Positions 1-8,470 of a DNA stretch of 64,000 bases are shown piece after piece. Made by a program: the position numbers and the translations under genes. Source of the stretch: Reichenbachiella sp. (GTDB lineage: Bacteria > Bacteroidota > Bacteroidia > Cytophagales > Cyclobacteriaceae); contig NZ_JAWPMM010000001.1 in the NCBI RefSeq assembly GCF_033344935.1, forward strand, positions 4,119,501 to 4,183,500, read 5' to 3'. The notes beneath the pieces are model-generated. The model saw only the letters and a program-made list of their open reading frames with translations. It searched no databases and was not told the DNA's origin. The stretch's first letter is position 1, and every line of letters starts with the position of its first letter.

Positions 1-910
1 GATAATCATTCCCAGTTACTAGTTCCTCTGAATCAGATTTATACATCAAGTTGAAAATAATATTAGTAGCTTCTTTATCAGATGCTACTGCTACTAATGG
101 TTCCAAATTATCAGGGACTGATATTTCTTCTCTTGGGCGCTCATTTTTAGGATTTTTAAAAGCCGAAAATTGCTTCTTTATCTTCACCTCCATTTGATCC
201 ACATCGATATCTCCAACAGCGATCACTGCCATTAAATTTGGACGATACCAATCTTTATAGAATCTTTTTATTGTTTCTGGCTCAAAGGTTTCTAATGTCT
301 CTTTGGTTCCTATAGGCAAACGGTCCGCATATTTTGACCCTTTGAAAATAACTGGCAAATACTCTTGTACCATTCGCATTTGCGCACCCTGCCCTAGTCT
401 CCACTCTTCAATCACCACTCCTCGTTCCTTTTCTATTTCTTCCGAATTAAAAAGCAAATTACCTCCCCAGTCCTGAAGAATAGTCAATCCCTTATCAATG
501 ATGGCTTCATCGTCTGAAGGGATAGGCAAAATGTAAACCGTCTCATCAAACGAGGTATAAGCATTCAAATGTGCCCCAAATTTCACGCCTACAGACTGCA
601 AATAATCAACAAGCTCATTTTTAGCGAAGTGTTCTGAGCCATTGAAAGCCATGTGTTCGGTGAAATGAGCCAGTCCTCTTTGATCATCATCTTCTAAAAC
701 GGAGCCTGCATTCACTACAAGCCTTAATTCAACCCGATCTTCTGGCTTCTCATTTTTCTTTATAAAATATTTCAGACCATTTTTCAATGTGCCTTTTCTA
801 ATAGAAGCATCAAATGGAATCTTATCTTCCAGAGATAACTCTTGCCCTATGATTTGTGATGCATGGATTAGAAATAAGACAGAAAGGATATACTTGATTA
901 AATGATTCAT
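1..910 (-). CDS. M16 family metallopeptidase (N-terminal part, cut by window edge)
   Basis: The reading frame begins at an ATG at 910 and stays open to the left edge, giving about 303 residues; the C-terminal part lies outside the window. An N-terminal hydrophobic signal peptide (about residues 1-22) predicts export to the periplasm or outer membrane. The inverted zinc motif HFTEH fits HxxEH of pitrilysin/insulinase peptidases, and the downstream glutamates in the EIEKERGVVIEEW segment match the second half of the zinc site, so this looks like an active M16 half. Family members of this type in Bacteroidota are about 900 residues with two M16 domains. The substrate cannot be told from the sequence. 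Confidence 0.9.
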   Translation of the reverse strand, partial: MNHLIKYILSVLFLIHASQIIGQELSLEDKIPFDASIRKGTLKNGLKYFIKKNEKPEDRVELRLVVNAGSVLEDDDQRGLAHFTEHMAFNGSEHFAKNELVDYLQSVGVKFGAHLNAYTSFDETVYILPIPSDDEAIIDKGLTILQDWGGNLLFNSEEIEKERGVVIEEWRLGQGAQMRMVQEYLPVIFKGSKYADRLPIGTKETLETFEPETIKRFYKDWYRPNLMAVIAVGDIDVDQMEVKIKKQFSAFKNPKNERPREEISVPDNLEPLVAVASDKEATNIIFNLMYKSDSEELVTGNDY

Positions 911-1004
911 AAAGTGAATTTTGATCTTTAATAAAAATAGATGGATATGTGCTTAGATACTAGCTTAGTTTGACTGAAGGTTCCAACGTACCACCAACCG
1001 TCAT

Positions 1005-1619
1005 TTATTGCTTCAACTGGAAATAAAATGATGCATACGTTCTGTTTAGTTTCACGTGGGTGCAAAGACCATCTTCATAGGTGTGAGTATTTCGGCCATC
1101 TTCAGAATATAGCGTAAACATATGATCCTCATCCTTTTTTATAATTAAGTCTTCCGCAAACTGTTGAGAAAAGGTAGTTTCCTTGTTCCCTGGTTCTGAA
1201 AAATAAAGCTCTGGCACAGAATAGGTAATCGGATCAGAAGTCCTCATTTCCTCATAACCATTCACTTCTACCACGTATTCATTCCCCTCTTTCCAGACTT
1301 TGGATTTGGTTCTTGAGCTTCCATTTAACTTACTCTCTGCTTCACCACTTACTAAAACCCCTCCCACATATAGTTCCTCTAGCACATAGTTTACCTTGAA
1401 AGTAAGGAGCATTTTAATAGAAGTTTCGCTTTCTATGAAGTAGAAGATAGAATCTCCTTTCACCACCTTTTCAGCCATCATAAAACCCACTTTCTTGTCC
1501 CCTTTTATGACATCATATTCCAGTCGCTGAGAAAAAGCTGACTGTTTAGTGCAGCCAAGTAAGGATAGCATAACACTTAAAAAAAGTGGGTAAAACCACG
1601 AAGATTTAGGTTGCTTCAT
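1005..1619 (-). CDS. DUF6134-like lipoprotein
   Basis: The product is about 204 residues with a lipoprotein signal ending in LLGC (Cys about residue 23), so it is likely anchored in a membrane by lipid. The rest is a beta-rich domain with a YDVIKGDKKVGFM opening that resembles DUF6134 proteins of Bacteroidota. I recall the family only from its general look, so the family name is tentative. The ATG at 1619 is preferred over the one at 1652, because it puts a normal signal peptide at the N-terminus. The gene lies 94 bp downstream of the peptidase start, on the same strand and upstream of it, so the two could be co-transcribed. Function is unknown. Confidence 0.7.
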   Translation of the reverse strand: MKQPKSSWFYPLFLSVMLSLLGCTKQSAFSQRLEYDVIKGDKKVGFMMAEKVVKGDSIFYFIESETSIKMLLTFKVNYVLEELYVGGVLVSGEAESKLNGSSRTKSKVWKEGNEYVVEVNGYEEMRTSDPITYSVPELYFSEPGNKETTFSQQFAEDLIIKKDEDHMFTLYSEDGRNTHTYEDGLCTHVKLNRTYASFYFQLKQ

Positions 1620-1731
1620 GTGAGAAAATAATAGGCTTTGTTTTCTGATCAAATTGAGGTGGAAGTTAAATCAGAATTGCTAAACAGGAATCGAAATTCA
1701 TTAAATTTATAAGAACCAAAAAACTAAAATC

Positions 1732-2136
1732 ATGGCGATCAAACACTACACCAAAGATAATGTTACTGTAAAATGGCAATCCGACCTCTGCATTCATTCA
1801 GAGAAGTGCTTTCACGGGTTATCTAAAGTATTTAACCCTAAAGAAAGACCATGGATAAACATGGACGGTGCCTCTTCGGAGGAAATCATCGCTCAGGTCA
1901 ACAAATGTCCTTCAGGAGCGCTATCTATTTCAGAAGATACAAGCACAGCCACTCAAGAAATCATTGTAGAAACCATGCCCAATGGCCCCCTTATGGTCTA
2001 TGGCAACATGAAGGTAAGACATGGCGGCAATGAAGAAACAAAAAGTAGCAAGGCGACGGCATTTTGTCGATGCGGTGCATCAGAGAATAAACCTTATTGT
2101 GACGGCACTCATAAGAAAATTGATTTCGCAGGCTGA
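1732..2136 (+). CDS. Fer4_19-type / CDGSH iron-sulfur fusion protein
   Basis: A 134-residue soluble protein with two Fe-S modules. Residues about 13-68 look like the divergent single-cluster ferredoxin domain (Fer4_19), with Cys20, Cys26 and Cys59. Residues about 107-131 contain the CDGSH pattern of three Cys and one His (C112-x-C114-x8-C123-x3-H127), which in this family binds a labile 2Fe-2S cluster. It has no signal peptide, so it should be cytoplasmic. Family members are linked to redox or cluster handling, but no reaction can be assigned. It sits 22 bp upstream of rlmN on the same strand. RlmN itself needs a 4Fe-4S cluster, which makes a link possible but unproven. Confidence 0.88.
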   Translation: MAIKHYTKDNVTVKWQSDLCIHSEKCFHGLSKVFNPKERPWINMDGASSEEIIAQVNKCPSGALSISEDTSTATQEIIVETMPNGPLMVYGNMKVRHGGNEETKSSKATAFCRCGASENKPYCDGTHKKIDFAG

Positions 2137-2146
2137 GTTTTAGCCG

Positions 2147-2154
2147 TATCTTTG
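2147..2154 (+). promoter_or_regulatory. -7 promoter box for rlmN (near-leaderless)
   Basis: TATCTTTG matches the Bacteroidota sigma -7 consensus TAnnTTTG exactly. It ends only 4 nt before the rlmN ATG at 2159. Transcription should start at or next to the A of the start codon, giving a leaderless or nearly leaderless mRNA. No clear -33 TTTG is visible. Confidence 0.6.
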
Positions 2155-2158
2155 CGCC

Positions 2159-3205
2159 ATGAATGAGGTAGCAGCACTTATAGATTTAAGAAAATCTTCT
2201 AAAGAGGAAATCTCTGAGTATTTGGTAGGGATAGGAGAAAAACCATTTCGCGCCAAACAAATCCACGAATGGATATGGAAAAAGTCTGCCTCATCAATTG
2301 ATGAAATGACTAACTTGTCTCTGGCTACAAGAGAAAAATTGAAGTCTCATTTTGTCATTCGTCCCGCAAAGGTTGATAAAGAACAAAAAAGTAACGACGG
2401 CACCATCAAATCAGCACTCAAGCTTCACGACAATCATTTGATAGAAAGTGTATTGATTCCTCAAGATGAGAGAATGACTGCTTGTGTTTCTTCACAGGTC
2501 GGCTGTTCGTTGAGTTGTAAATTCTGTGCTACAGGTTATATGGATAGAGCGCGAAATCTGGATGCGGCAGAGATTTATGATCAGGTGGTAACCGTTTCAC
2601 GACAAGCTCAGGAAAACTTTGACAAGCCTTTATCTAATATTGTCTATATGGGGATGGGCGAACCACTTCTGAATTACAAAAATGTTTTGGATTCCATAGA
2701 CCGAATCACATCACCTGACGGTCTCAACATGTCTCCAAAGAGAATAACAGTATCTACCGCAGGCATTGCAAAGATGATTAAGAAATTGGCGGATGATCAG
2801 GTCAAGTTTAACCTTGCCCTTTCTCTTCATGCAGCCAACGATGTGAAGCGAAACAAAATAATGCCAATCAATGAGTCGAATACCTTAGAAGCATTACGAG
2901 AGGCGCTCAATTATTTTTATCAAAAAACAGGGAACAAAATTACATTTGAATATATCCTTTTCTACGATTTCAATGATTCGCTTCAGGATGCTAAAGAGTT
3001 ATATGAATTTTGGAAAAGAGTTCCTGCTAGAATTAACATCATAGAATACAACCCTATCGCTGAGGCCAATTACAAAAATGCTGATGCAGATACCTTGGAC
3101 AACTTCACAAAATTCCTAACCAATAAAGGCGTCAACGTGCATGTCAGAAGAAGTAGAGGCAAAGATATTGATGCCGCCTGTGGGCAATTGGCCAACAAGA
3201 ACTAG
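2159..3205 (+). CDS. rlmN: dual-specificity 23S rRNA A2503 / tRNA A37 C2-methyltransferase RlmN
   Basis: 348 residues, the normal RlmN length. The radical-SAM motif CSLSCKFC (C-x3-C-x2-C) followed by ATGYM binds the 4Fe-4S cluster and SAM. The later MGMGEPLLNY segment is the usual SAM-contact region, and the C-terminal DAACGQL contains the catalytic Cys that forms the covalent RNA intermediate. RlmN methylates C2 of A2503 in 23S rRNA, and in many bacteria also A37 of tRNAs, in the cytoplasm. A perfect -7 box lies directly before the start codon. The stop overlaps the stop region of the convergent yigZ by 4 bp. Confidence 0.96.
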   Translation: MNEVAALIDLRKSSKEEISEYLVGIGEKPFRAKQIHEWIWKKSASSIDEMTNLSLATREKLKSHFVIRPAKVDKEQKSNDGTIKSALKLHDNHLIESVLIPQDERMTACVSSQVGCSLSCKFCATGYMDRARNLDAAEIYDQVVTVSRQAQENFDKPLSNIVYMGMGEPLLNYKNVLDSIDRITSPDGLNMSPKRITVSTAGIAKMIKKLADDQVKFNLALSLHAANDVKRNKIMPINESNTLEALREALNYFYQKTGNKITFEYILFYDFNDSLQDAKELYEFWKRVPARINIIEYNPIAEANYKNADADTLDNFTKFLTNKGVNVHVRRSRGKDIDAACGQLANKN

Positions 3206-3801
3206 AGCTTCCAGGCAATCACTTGAATCAAGCTCAACTTATCTTTCAACGCATCGAATTTTTCGGGCTCAATGCGACCAAATAGCGTACAATATTCTAA
3301 AAATTCTTGATTCTTAATTTCGACTCCAAAGTCATTGATAATTCGCATAGCATCGCTGGTCTTTTCATACCCATATTCTACTTTGAAGTCCTGTTTAATT
3401 TCAACCACCTGAATTTTCGCCTTTTGCAAAGCATCCTCAGCTGCTGTTTTATAGGCATGAATCAATCCACTCACTCCCAGCTTGGTTCCACCAAAGTATC
3501 GAACTACTACCACTAATGTGTTAGTCAGTTCAAACGAACGAATTTGACCTAATATCGGATCGCCTGCGGAATGATTGGGTTCGCCATCATCATTGGCTCG
3601 AATGAGCTGATGATGACCATCTTCAATAATGTGTGCATAGCACCAGTGTCTGGCATCGTAATACTCTTTCTTCAGAATTTCCAATCGCTCTTTCACTTCC
3701 TCCAATGAATTGACTTGATAAGCAAATCCTAAAAATTTGCTTCCCTTTTCTTTATAAAAGCCTTCCGTAGGGGATTCAATGATTCGATACGATTCTGCCA
3801 T
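3202..3801 (-). CDS. yigZ: YigZ / IMPACT family protein
   Basis: About 199 residues. The N-terminal UPF0029/IMPACT domain shows KGSKFLGFA, the DARHWCYAH stretch, DDGEPNHSAGDPILG and the strongly conserved RYFGGTKLGVSGL. The short C-terminal ferredoxin-like part (DUF1949) follows. Its molecular role is unsettled; eukaryotic IMPACT proteins act in translation stress. The ATG at 3801 is chosen over an upstream TTG at 3807. The preceding TPR gene stops at 3804-3806, 2 bp before this ATG, so the two genes probably share one transcript. Confidence 0.9.
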   Translation of the reverse strand: MAESYRIIESPTEGFYKEKGSKFLGFAYQVNSLEEVKERLEILKKEYYDARHWCYAHIIEDGHHQLIRANDDGEPNHSAGDPILGQIRSFELTNTLVVVVRYFGGTKLGVSGLIHAYKTAAEDALQKAKIQVVEIKQDFKVEYGYEKTSDAMRIINDFGVEIKNQEFLEYCTLFGRIEPEKFDALKDKLSLIQVIAWKL

Positions 3802-3803
3802 TA

Positions 3804-4940
3804 TCAATCAATTTGATCCAATCGAGCTTCACTTTCTTCAGTCAACCAATCTGTCTCGTCCATATCAATCGTTTTCTCGTAATAGACGGCGGCAAGTTTT
3901 ACATTGTTATTTGCTTCAGCAATTCGTCCAAGCCCCAAATAGGCAATACTTCTATAATACTCTCCACGATCTGGGGACAATTCGCCTGTTTCTAAACCTC
4001 TTTTGTAAAAACGCTCAGCAGCATCTAAAGACCGCTCAACTTTTTCTGCATAAACACCCCTGAAAATCTCACCGCACATCTTAAAATATGGCTTTTCATG
4101 AACCTGCAGTTGGCTAATTAATGGCAAGGCACTTTTATAATCCTTTTGTCTCATCAAACATTCCAAATATTTAGCCTTGAAGTAATCATTAGCGGGATAC
4201 ATTTTATGAATTCTTTCCAAATAATACCTTGCTTTGTCTGCGTTGTTTTCATATCGCAGCCAGATATATGCGACATACAAACTCGCCTCAATCTTAACTA
4301 TTTTACTATGGTGTACGGCACTATCCAATTGTACCAATCCACGTTGCACATCCCCAGATTTGAAAACCCAAACAAACGGTTTATAGATAGGATGTCGCTC
4401 TGGATACTTTTCTCTAAAATAATTGTACAACCCTGACAGAAATAGCAATTCAGGGCTTTCAGCAGTGTGCTCCATTGTCTTTTTGATCAGATTATAAGTC
4501 TGTTTAGCCTGAGACATCGCCTTGAAGCTACTCCCTTCTTGCGCATAATATTCCGCCAATAGGCCATGGGCAGACATTTCGAAAAACATGGCTTCCAGGT
4601 TGTTAGAGTCTTTAGCACTAATCTTTTCAGATTTGGCAATGGTCTCCATCAAATATTTCTCATGTCCTGGATAAACTGGACTAGACGTTCGAAGTGGCTG
4701 ATCTCGCCAAGCCAAACTCATGGCTTTCATCATTGGAACAATTGGATGTCCTGGAAGTTTTTGTTCCAGAGAATCAATGACTAATTCTGCTTTATTAAAT
4801 TCTTGGTTATAGATAAAATCGCCCCCGCGATCCACCATCTCTAGCAAATTAGAATTCGAAAATAAAGGTGTGTTTTGAGCATTCAGCACAAGTGAAATCA
4901 AAACGAACACGACTAGAAAAAATGACTTAATATTGTTCAA
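3804..4940 (-). CDS. exported TPR-repeat protein
   Basis: 378 residues with a clear signal peptide (about residues 1-21, ending LVLNA) and then helical pairs typical of tetratricopeptide repeats, including the C-terminal segment GLGRIAEANNNVKLAAVYYEKTI. There is no enzymatic motif and no C-terminal sorting domain, so it is probably a periplasmic scaffold. It is immediately upstream of yigZ. Its ATG faces a divergent GNAT gene whose open frame begins only 17 bp away, so any promoter here must lie inside one of the two coding regions or the GNAT start must be further in. Exact function is unknown. Confidence 0.78.
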   Translation of the reverse strand: MNNIKSFFLVVFVLISLVLNAQNTPLFSNSNLLEMVDRGGDFIYNQEFNKAELVIDSLEQKLPGHPIVPMMKAMSLAWRDQPLRTSSPVYPGHEKYLMETIAKSEKISAKDSNNLEAMFFEMSAHGLLAEYYAQEGSSFKAMSQAKQTYNLIKKTMEHTAESPELLFLSGLYNYFREKYPERHPIYKPFVWVFKSGDVQRGLVQLDSAVHHSKIVKIEASLYVAYIWLRYENNADKARYYLERIHKMYPANDYFKAKYLECLMRQKDYKSALPLISQLQVHEKPYFKMCGEIFRGVYAEKVERSLDAAERFYKRGLETGELSPDRGEYYRSIAYLGLGRIAEANNNVKLAAVYYEKTIDMDETDWLTEESEARLDQID

Positions 4941-4960
4941 TCTAAAATTTAGTCTAAGTT

Positions 4961-5845
4961 ATCAATCCTTCAGAACACATATTATTTGATCAAAAACCTT
5001 ATCTGGATGCCAACGATATCCAAAAACCTTTTGCCCTTGATTGGAAGGAAAGCGGATGCAAGATAAATATAACCTTTTCCGTAGAAGACCATCTAGCAAT
5101 TTCTTTACCAAAAGCTCCGTATGCCGGGTTTAACATCATTGGTACTCCTTCTCAATCAGCCATTAGCAAAATAATTGATGATCTGAAAGAAGAACTATCG
5201 GAACGAAACATTCAAAGGGCGATTATACGCCAAAGACCTGAATTCAATCCAACGCCAGCGTTTCAATTACTTCACGAAGAGCTTCTTCAAAATCAGTTCA
5301 GCTATGTCGGCGAGATAAATCAACATGTATTTCTTGAAAGCGTCCTTGAGCAAAAACTGCATGCCATGCAGCTGAGGAAAATCAAAAAATGTCAATCTGA
5401 ACAATTAAGCTTCAATCAGGAAAGCGTTAGCAATATTCTGGATGTTCATTCATTCCTTGAGTCTTGCAGAAAACAACAAGGGCTAGAAATTAACATTAAC
5501 AAGCAATCGCTTGAACAATTATTCCTTAAACTTCCACTCAATTATGAGTGTTATACAATCAGAAATAATGAAGGAGATATCCTAGCTGCAACAGTTCTGG
5601 TCCTGGTCAATGATCAGATTGTTTACAATTATTTACCTGGTTTTGACAGATCCTATAAGTCCTTAAGTCCTTTGTCCTTTTTATTGTTTCAGCTATACAA
5701 GATTCTAAGAGACAGGAACTACAAAATATTTGATTTAGGCATCTCTTCCATTAATGGCGGAGTTCAAGAAGGACTTTACAATTATAAAAACAGAATGGGA
5801 GCCAATAAGTCTGATCGTTTTGTATACGAAATTAAGCTTAAGTAA
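4961..5845 (+). CDS. FemAB/GNAT-type acetyltransferase, start codon unresolved
   Basis: The frame is open and protein-like from immediately after a TAA at 4955-4957 through the TAA at 5843-5845. The translation has the feel of the GNAT fold 'acetyltransferase 6' group, ending in the usual FDLGISSINGGVQEGLYNYK region with a conserved Gly-Ala. Homologous sequence clearly extends well upstream of the first ATG (5366), because codons in 4961-5365 encode a coherent N-terminal domain. No ATG, GTG or TTG lies in frame before 5366. The coordinate given uses ATC at 4961 as a placeholder. Either a rare start is used or the start has been lost and the gene is damaged. The acceptor substrate is unknown. 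Confidence 0.7.
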   Translation: MNPSEHILFDQKPYLDANDIQKPFALDWKESGCKINITFSVEDHLAISLPKAPYAGFNIIGTPSQSAISKIIDDLKEELSERNIQRAIIRQRPEFNPTPAFQLLHEELLQNQFSYVGEINQHVFLESVLEQKLHAMQLRKIKKCQSEQLSFNQESVSNILDVHSFLESCRKQQGLEININKQSLEQLFLKLPLNYECYTIRNNEGDILAATVLVLVNDQIVYNYLPGFDRSYKSLSPLSFLLFQLYKILRDRNYKIFDLGISSINGGVQEGLYNYKNRMGANKSDRFVYEIKLK

Positions 5846-5947
5846 TTCACCTAATTTTCACTCAAAATCAATAGAAAATTTGTTAAGAGCATTTATTGTA
5901 ACAATATTCTCTATAAATTCGTTGCTTTCATTAACACAATCCAAAAA

Positions 5948-6247
5948 TTGTTGAAGAAATACTTTTCTATATTATTCTGCACGTTATTCAGTTTGTCAGC
6001 TTTGGCCAACACAGAGAACAATACCAATAAAATCGGTGATGGAGGTGTGTATAAAGCAGAAGCTTCGACAGAAGCCAAAGAGTTGAATGCTAACAATGAA
6101 GCTGAATCAACCGAACAAAGTGAAGAGTCAGGAACAGAACCAGATTCTAGCTACTACTCTGTGAATAAATTCAATTTTCTTTTTTACTTCGTCTATAAAA
6201 TGAAATATATGGATGAAGAAACTGAAGTTGAAACCTCTGACGACTAA
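5948..6247 (+). CDS. small acidic exported protein of unknown function
   Basis: 99 residues. Residues about 1-20 form a signal peptide (KKYFSILFC then a hydrophobic run ending SALA). The mature part is rich in Glu, Asn, Ser and Thr, with no Cys motif and few hydrophobic residues until a short aromatic stretch FNFLFYFVYKMKYM near the C-terminus. Only TTG codons at 5948 and 5951 can serve as starts, since no ATG lies upstream in frame. The gene converges with porT and the two overlap by 4 bp. I do not recognise a family. Confidence 0.55.
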   Translation: MLKKYFSILFCTLFSLSALANTENNTNKIGDGGVYKAEASTEAKELNANNEAESTEQSEESGTEPDSSYYSVNKFNFLFYFVYKMKYMDEETEVETSDD

Positions 6248-7020
6248 TATCTTCTCGCTTTTCTTCTAAATGTTGATGGGCCTCCTTCGAAGGTTACATA
6301 GATAGTGAAGCTATGAATGTTCAAACTTTCAATGCCAGCACTAAAGTCATTTTCTTCATCATCTAGTACATTAAACAAGCCAAACGAATACCTTACTTCA
6401 GGTGAAAATTTGAAGAGTGGCTGAAACAAATCGAGCCCTACTCCCACATCAATTGATAAGTTAAATTTCTCGATCAACAACCGCTCTGAAGAATCTTCTT
6501 GCTTTTTATTGCCAGATACCTTTACAGCGGGCGTAATACCTGCCAATAAATAGATGGCTCTATTATCCACTCTTACAGATTTATATTTCAATAACAACGG
6601 CAATTCAAAATACGTAGGGTCACGAAGTTCCTCAAGCACGGTACCATTATCATATCTATAATCCAACCCCAACTGATAAAAGCTGAACGTTGGTGCCAGT
6701 CGAACATCCAAATATTGAAACAGGTGGAAATTGACAATAAAACCAATTTTAAAACCAAATTTTTGAGTAGGAAGAATAGAATGCACCGAGTCTAACGCCG
6801 GCGAAATGAATTCATCGGAATATTTCAGTCTAAATCTCGAAGAGTGTCCTCCGATCAAAAAACCATAATGAACTTTTTGCTCATCAAAATTGGGTAGATT
6901 GATGCTCCCTGGCAGTTGTGCTCTAGCTTCAGAAGCAACTAGACAAAACCCAACAACAAAACCAAATACTACTTTAAGGCCGTGTAAATAGAACTTATGC
7001 CAAATGTTAAGGGTTTGCAT
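6244..7020 (-). CDS. porT: PorT-like T9SS outer-membrane beta-barrel protein
   Basis: 258 residues with a signal peptide (cleavage probably after SEARAQ) and alternating beta strands of an eight-stranded-type barrel. The opening LPNFDEQKVHYGFLIGG, the central FNLHLFQ-like segment (here FIVNFHLFQYLDVRLAPTF) and the final aromatic strand match the style of PorT, a T9SS assembly component. Location right after ubiE/menG is also the usual porT context in Bacteroidota. Three proteins elsewhere in this window carry T9SS sorting domains and would depend on the system. The ATG at 7020 gives a 52-bp overlap with the upstream gene. A generic OmpW/PorT-fold protein is the alternative. Confidence 0.75.
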   Translation of the reverse strand: MQTLNIWHKFYLHGLKVVFGFVVGFCLVASEARAQLPGSINLPNFDEQKVHYGFLIGGHSSRFRLKYSDEFISPALDSVHSILPTQKFGFKIGFIVNFHLFQYLDVRLAPTFSFYQLGLDYRYDNGTVLEELRDPTYFELPLLLKYKSVRVDNRAIYLLAGITPAVKVSGNKKQEDSSERLLIEKFNLSIDVGVGLDLFQPLFKFSPEVRYSFGLFNVLDDEENDFSAGIESLNIHSFTIYVTFEGGPSTFRRKARRY

Positions 7021-7691
7021 TGAGTGTTTTTATATCCTGTTTTTTCTAATACGTCTAAAAATTGCTGACCGTAAGGAAATTCTGCCACTGATTCAGGCAA
7101 GTAGGTATAAGCGGCATTATCGCTAGATACCAATTTTCCAATTAATGGCAATATAGCCTTAAAATAAAAACCATAAAGTTGTTTCATTGGAAATTTGGTT
7201 GGCTTTGAAAACTCCAAAACGACTAGCTTCCCTCCGTCCTTGAGCACTCGTCTCATATCGGCAAGTCCCTTTTCCAGATTTTCAAAATTCCTTACGCCAA
7301 AGGCAACGATTACAGCATCAAACTTATTGTCTTCAAACAAAAGCTGCTCCGAATCTCCCAAACGCATTTCTACCTGATCCTCCACACCCAATTCGATCAT
7401 TTTCTTTCTACCTACTTCCAACATCCCTTCAGATATATCAACTCCAATGATTTTTTCAGGATTGAGCTTAAGTGCCTCTATAGCCAAATCTCCGGTTCCA
7501 GTAGCAATATCAAGGATCAACTTAGGCTGATGAGCCTTTAGTTGTTTAATCGCCTTTTTTCTCCACAGGATATCTATTCCCAAGCTTAGAAAATGATTAA
7601 GAAAATCATAGCGTTTACTGATATTATTGAACATATCAGCTACTTGTTGCTTTTTAGATTGCTCTTGATTTTTGTAAGGTAGTACCGCCAA
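6969..7691 (-). CDS. menG: demethylmenaquinone methyltransferase (MenG/UbiE)
   Basis: Class I SAM methyltransferase, about 240 residues. It shows the SAM-binding DIATGTGDLA, IIGVDISEGML, the GDSEQLLFEDNKFD region and the family signature AFGVRNFENLEKGL. It performs the C-methylation that completes menaquinone (Bacteroidota use menaquinone, so MenG rather than UbiE activity is expected). No in-frame ATG exists before the conserved PYKNQEQSKKQQVADMF segment, so a TTG start is needed. TTG at 7691 is preferred because a near-consensus -7 box (TAATATTG) sits just upstream of TTG 7718. The C-terminus overlaps the porT signal peptide by 52 bp. Confidence 0.92.
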   Translation of the reverse strand: MAVLPYKNQEQSKKQQVADMFNNISKRYDFLNHFLSLGIDILWRKKAIKQLKAHQPKLILDIATGTGDLAIEALKLNPEKIIGVDISEGMLEVGRKKMIELGVEDQVEMRLGDSEQLLFEDNKFDAVIVAFGVRNFENLEKGLADMRRVLKDGGKLVVLEFSKPTKFPMKQLYGFYFKAILPLIGKLVSSDNAAYTYLPESVAEFPYGQQFLDVLEKTGYKNTQCKPLTFGISSIYTALK

Positions 7692-7837
7692 TTGCTTCGT
7701 ATTTTTATTTTGGTGCAATATTACATGGATTCCCTGAATTAATTACCAATCACACTGGCCATATCAAGATTAGAAATAAACTTGATATGGCTAGAGATAC
7801 AATTTTGATTTGAGCATTTTTGCAGAAATTATATCCA

Positions 7838-8434
7838 ATGAAAATTACAAGTTCCGAATTCGTAATCAGCAATACTGACTACAAACTATGCCCAGCTCCA
7901 GACAAACCGGAATATGCCTTCATTGGGAGGTCAAATGTCGGCAAGTCTTCCTTGATCAATATGCTGACTGACAAAAACAAATTGGCCAAAACCTCTGGAA
8001 AGCCTGGTAAGACACAGCTCATCAATCACTTTCTTATCAATAAGTCCTGGTTCTTGGTTGATTTACCTGGTTATGGTTGGGCGCAGGTCAGCAAAGAAAT
8101 GAAGCAGAAATGGGATGTTATGACCAAGAATTATTTGGGTCAAAGGGAAAATCTCTACAATGTATTTGTATTGATAGACTCTAGAATTCCTCCGCAAAAA
8201 ATTGATATTGAATTTCTGAATTGGTTAGGTGAATTTCAAATTCCATTCTCGATCATTTTTACAAAAGCTGACAAACCCAATAATTCAAAAATCCAGGCTA
8301 ACATAGCTACATTCAAAAATGAATTGAAGAAATACTGGGAGGAGATACCTCCTACTTTTGTTACTTCTTCTGCCAACAAAATAGGACAGAAGGAAATATT
8401 GGAATACATCGGTCAAATTAATGAGAGTGTATAA
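7838..8434 (+). CDS. engB: ribosome-biogenesis GTPase EngB/YsxC/YihA
   Basis: 198 residues, a normal EngB length. The G1 P-loop GRSNVGKSS, G3 DLPGYGWA, G4 FTKADK and the G5-like TSSANKIG are all present. The protein binds GTP and assists assembly of the 50S subunit in the cytoplasm. The ATG at 7838 is chosen over an upstream TTG because it gives the conserved MKITSSEFV opening. A weak -7-like box (CATTTTTG) lies at about 7815-7822. It is transcribed divergently from menG, with about 145 bp between them. Confidence 0.95.
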   Translation: MKITSSEFVISNTDYKLCPAPDKPEYAFIGRSNVGKSSLINMLTDKNKLAKTSGKPGKTQLINHFLINKSWFLVDLPGYGWAQVSKEMKQKWDVMTKNYLGQRENLYNVFVLIDSRIPPQKIDIEFLNWLGEFQIPFSIIFTKADKPNNSKIQANIATFKNELKKYWEEIPPTFVTSSANKIGQKEILEYIGQINESV

Positions 8435-8442
8435 GAAAATAT

Positions 8443-8450
8443 TAATTTTG
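8443..8450 (+). promoter_or_regulatory. -7 promoter box upstream of DUF5606 gene
   Basis: TAATTTTG fits TAnnTTTG. It sits 20 nt before the ATG at 8471, leaving a leader of about 15 nt. This suggests the DUF5606 gene is transcribed separately from engB. Confidence 0.5.
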
Positions 8451-8470
8451 CGACCGATTAATAACTAACT

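Noticed and set aside
3804-3807. TTG start of yigZ at 3807
   Set aside because: The ATG at 3801 is in frame and gives the usual family N-terminus.
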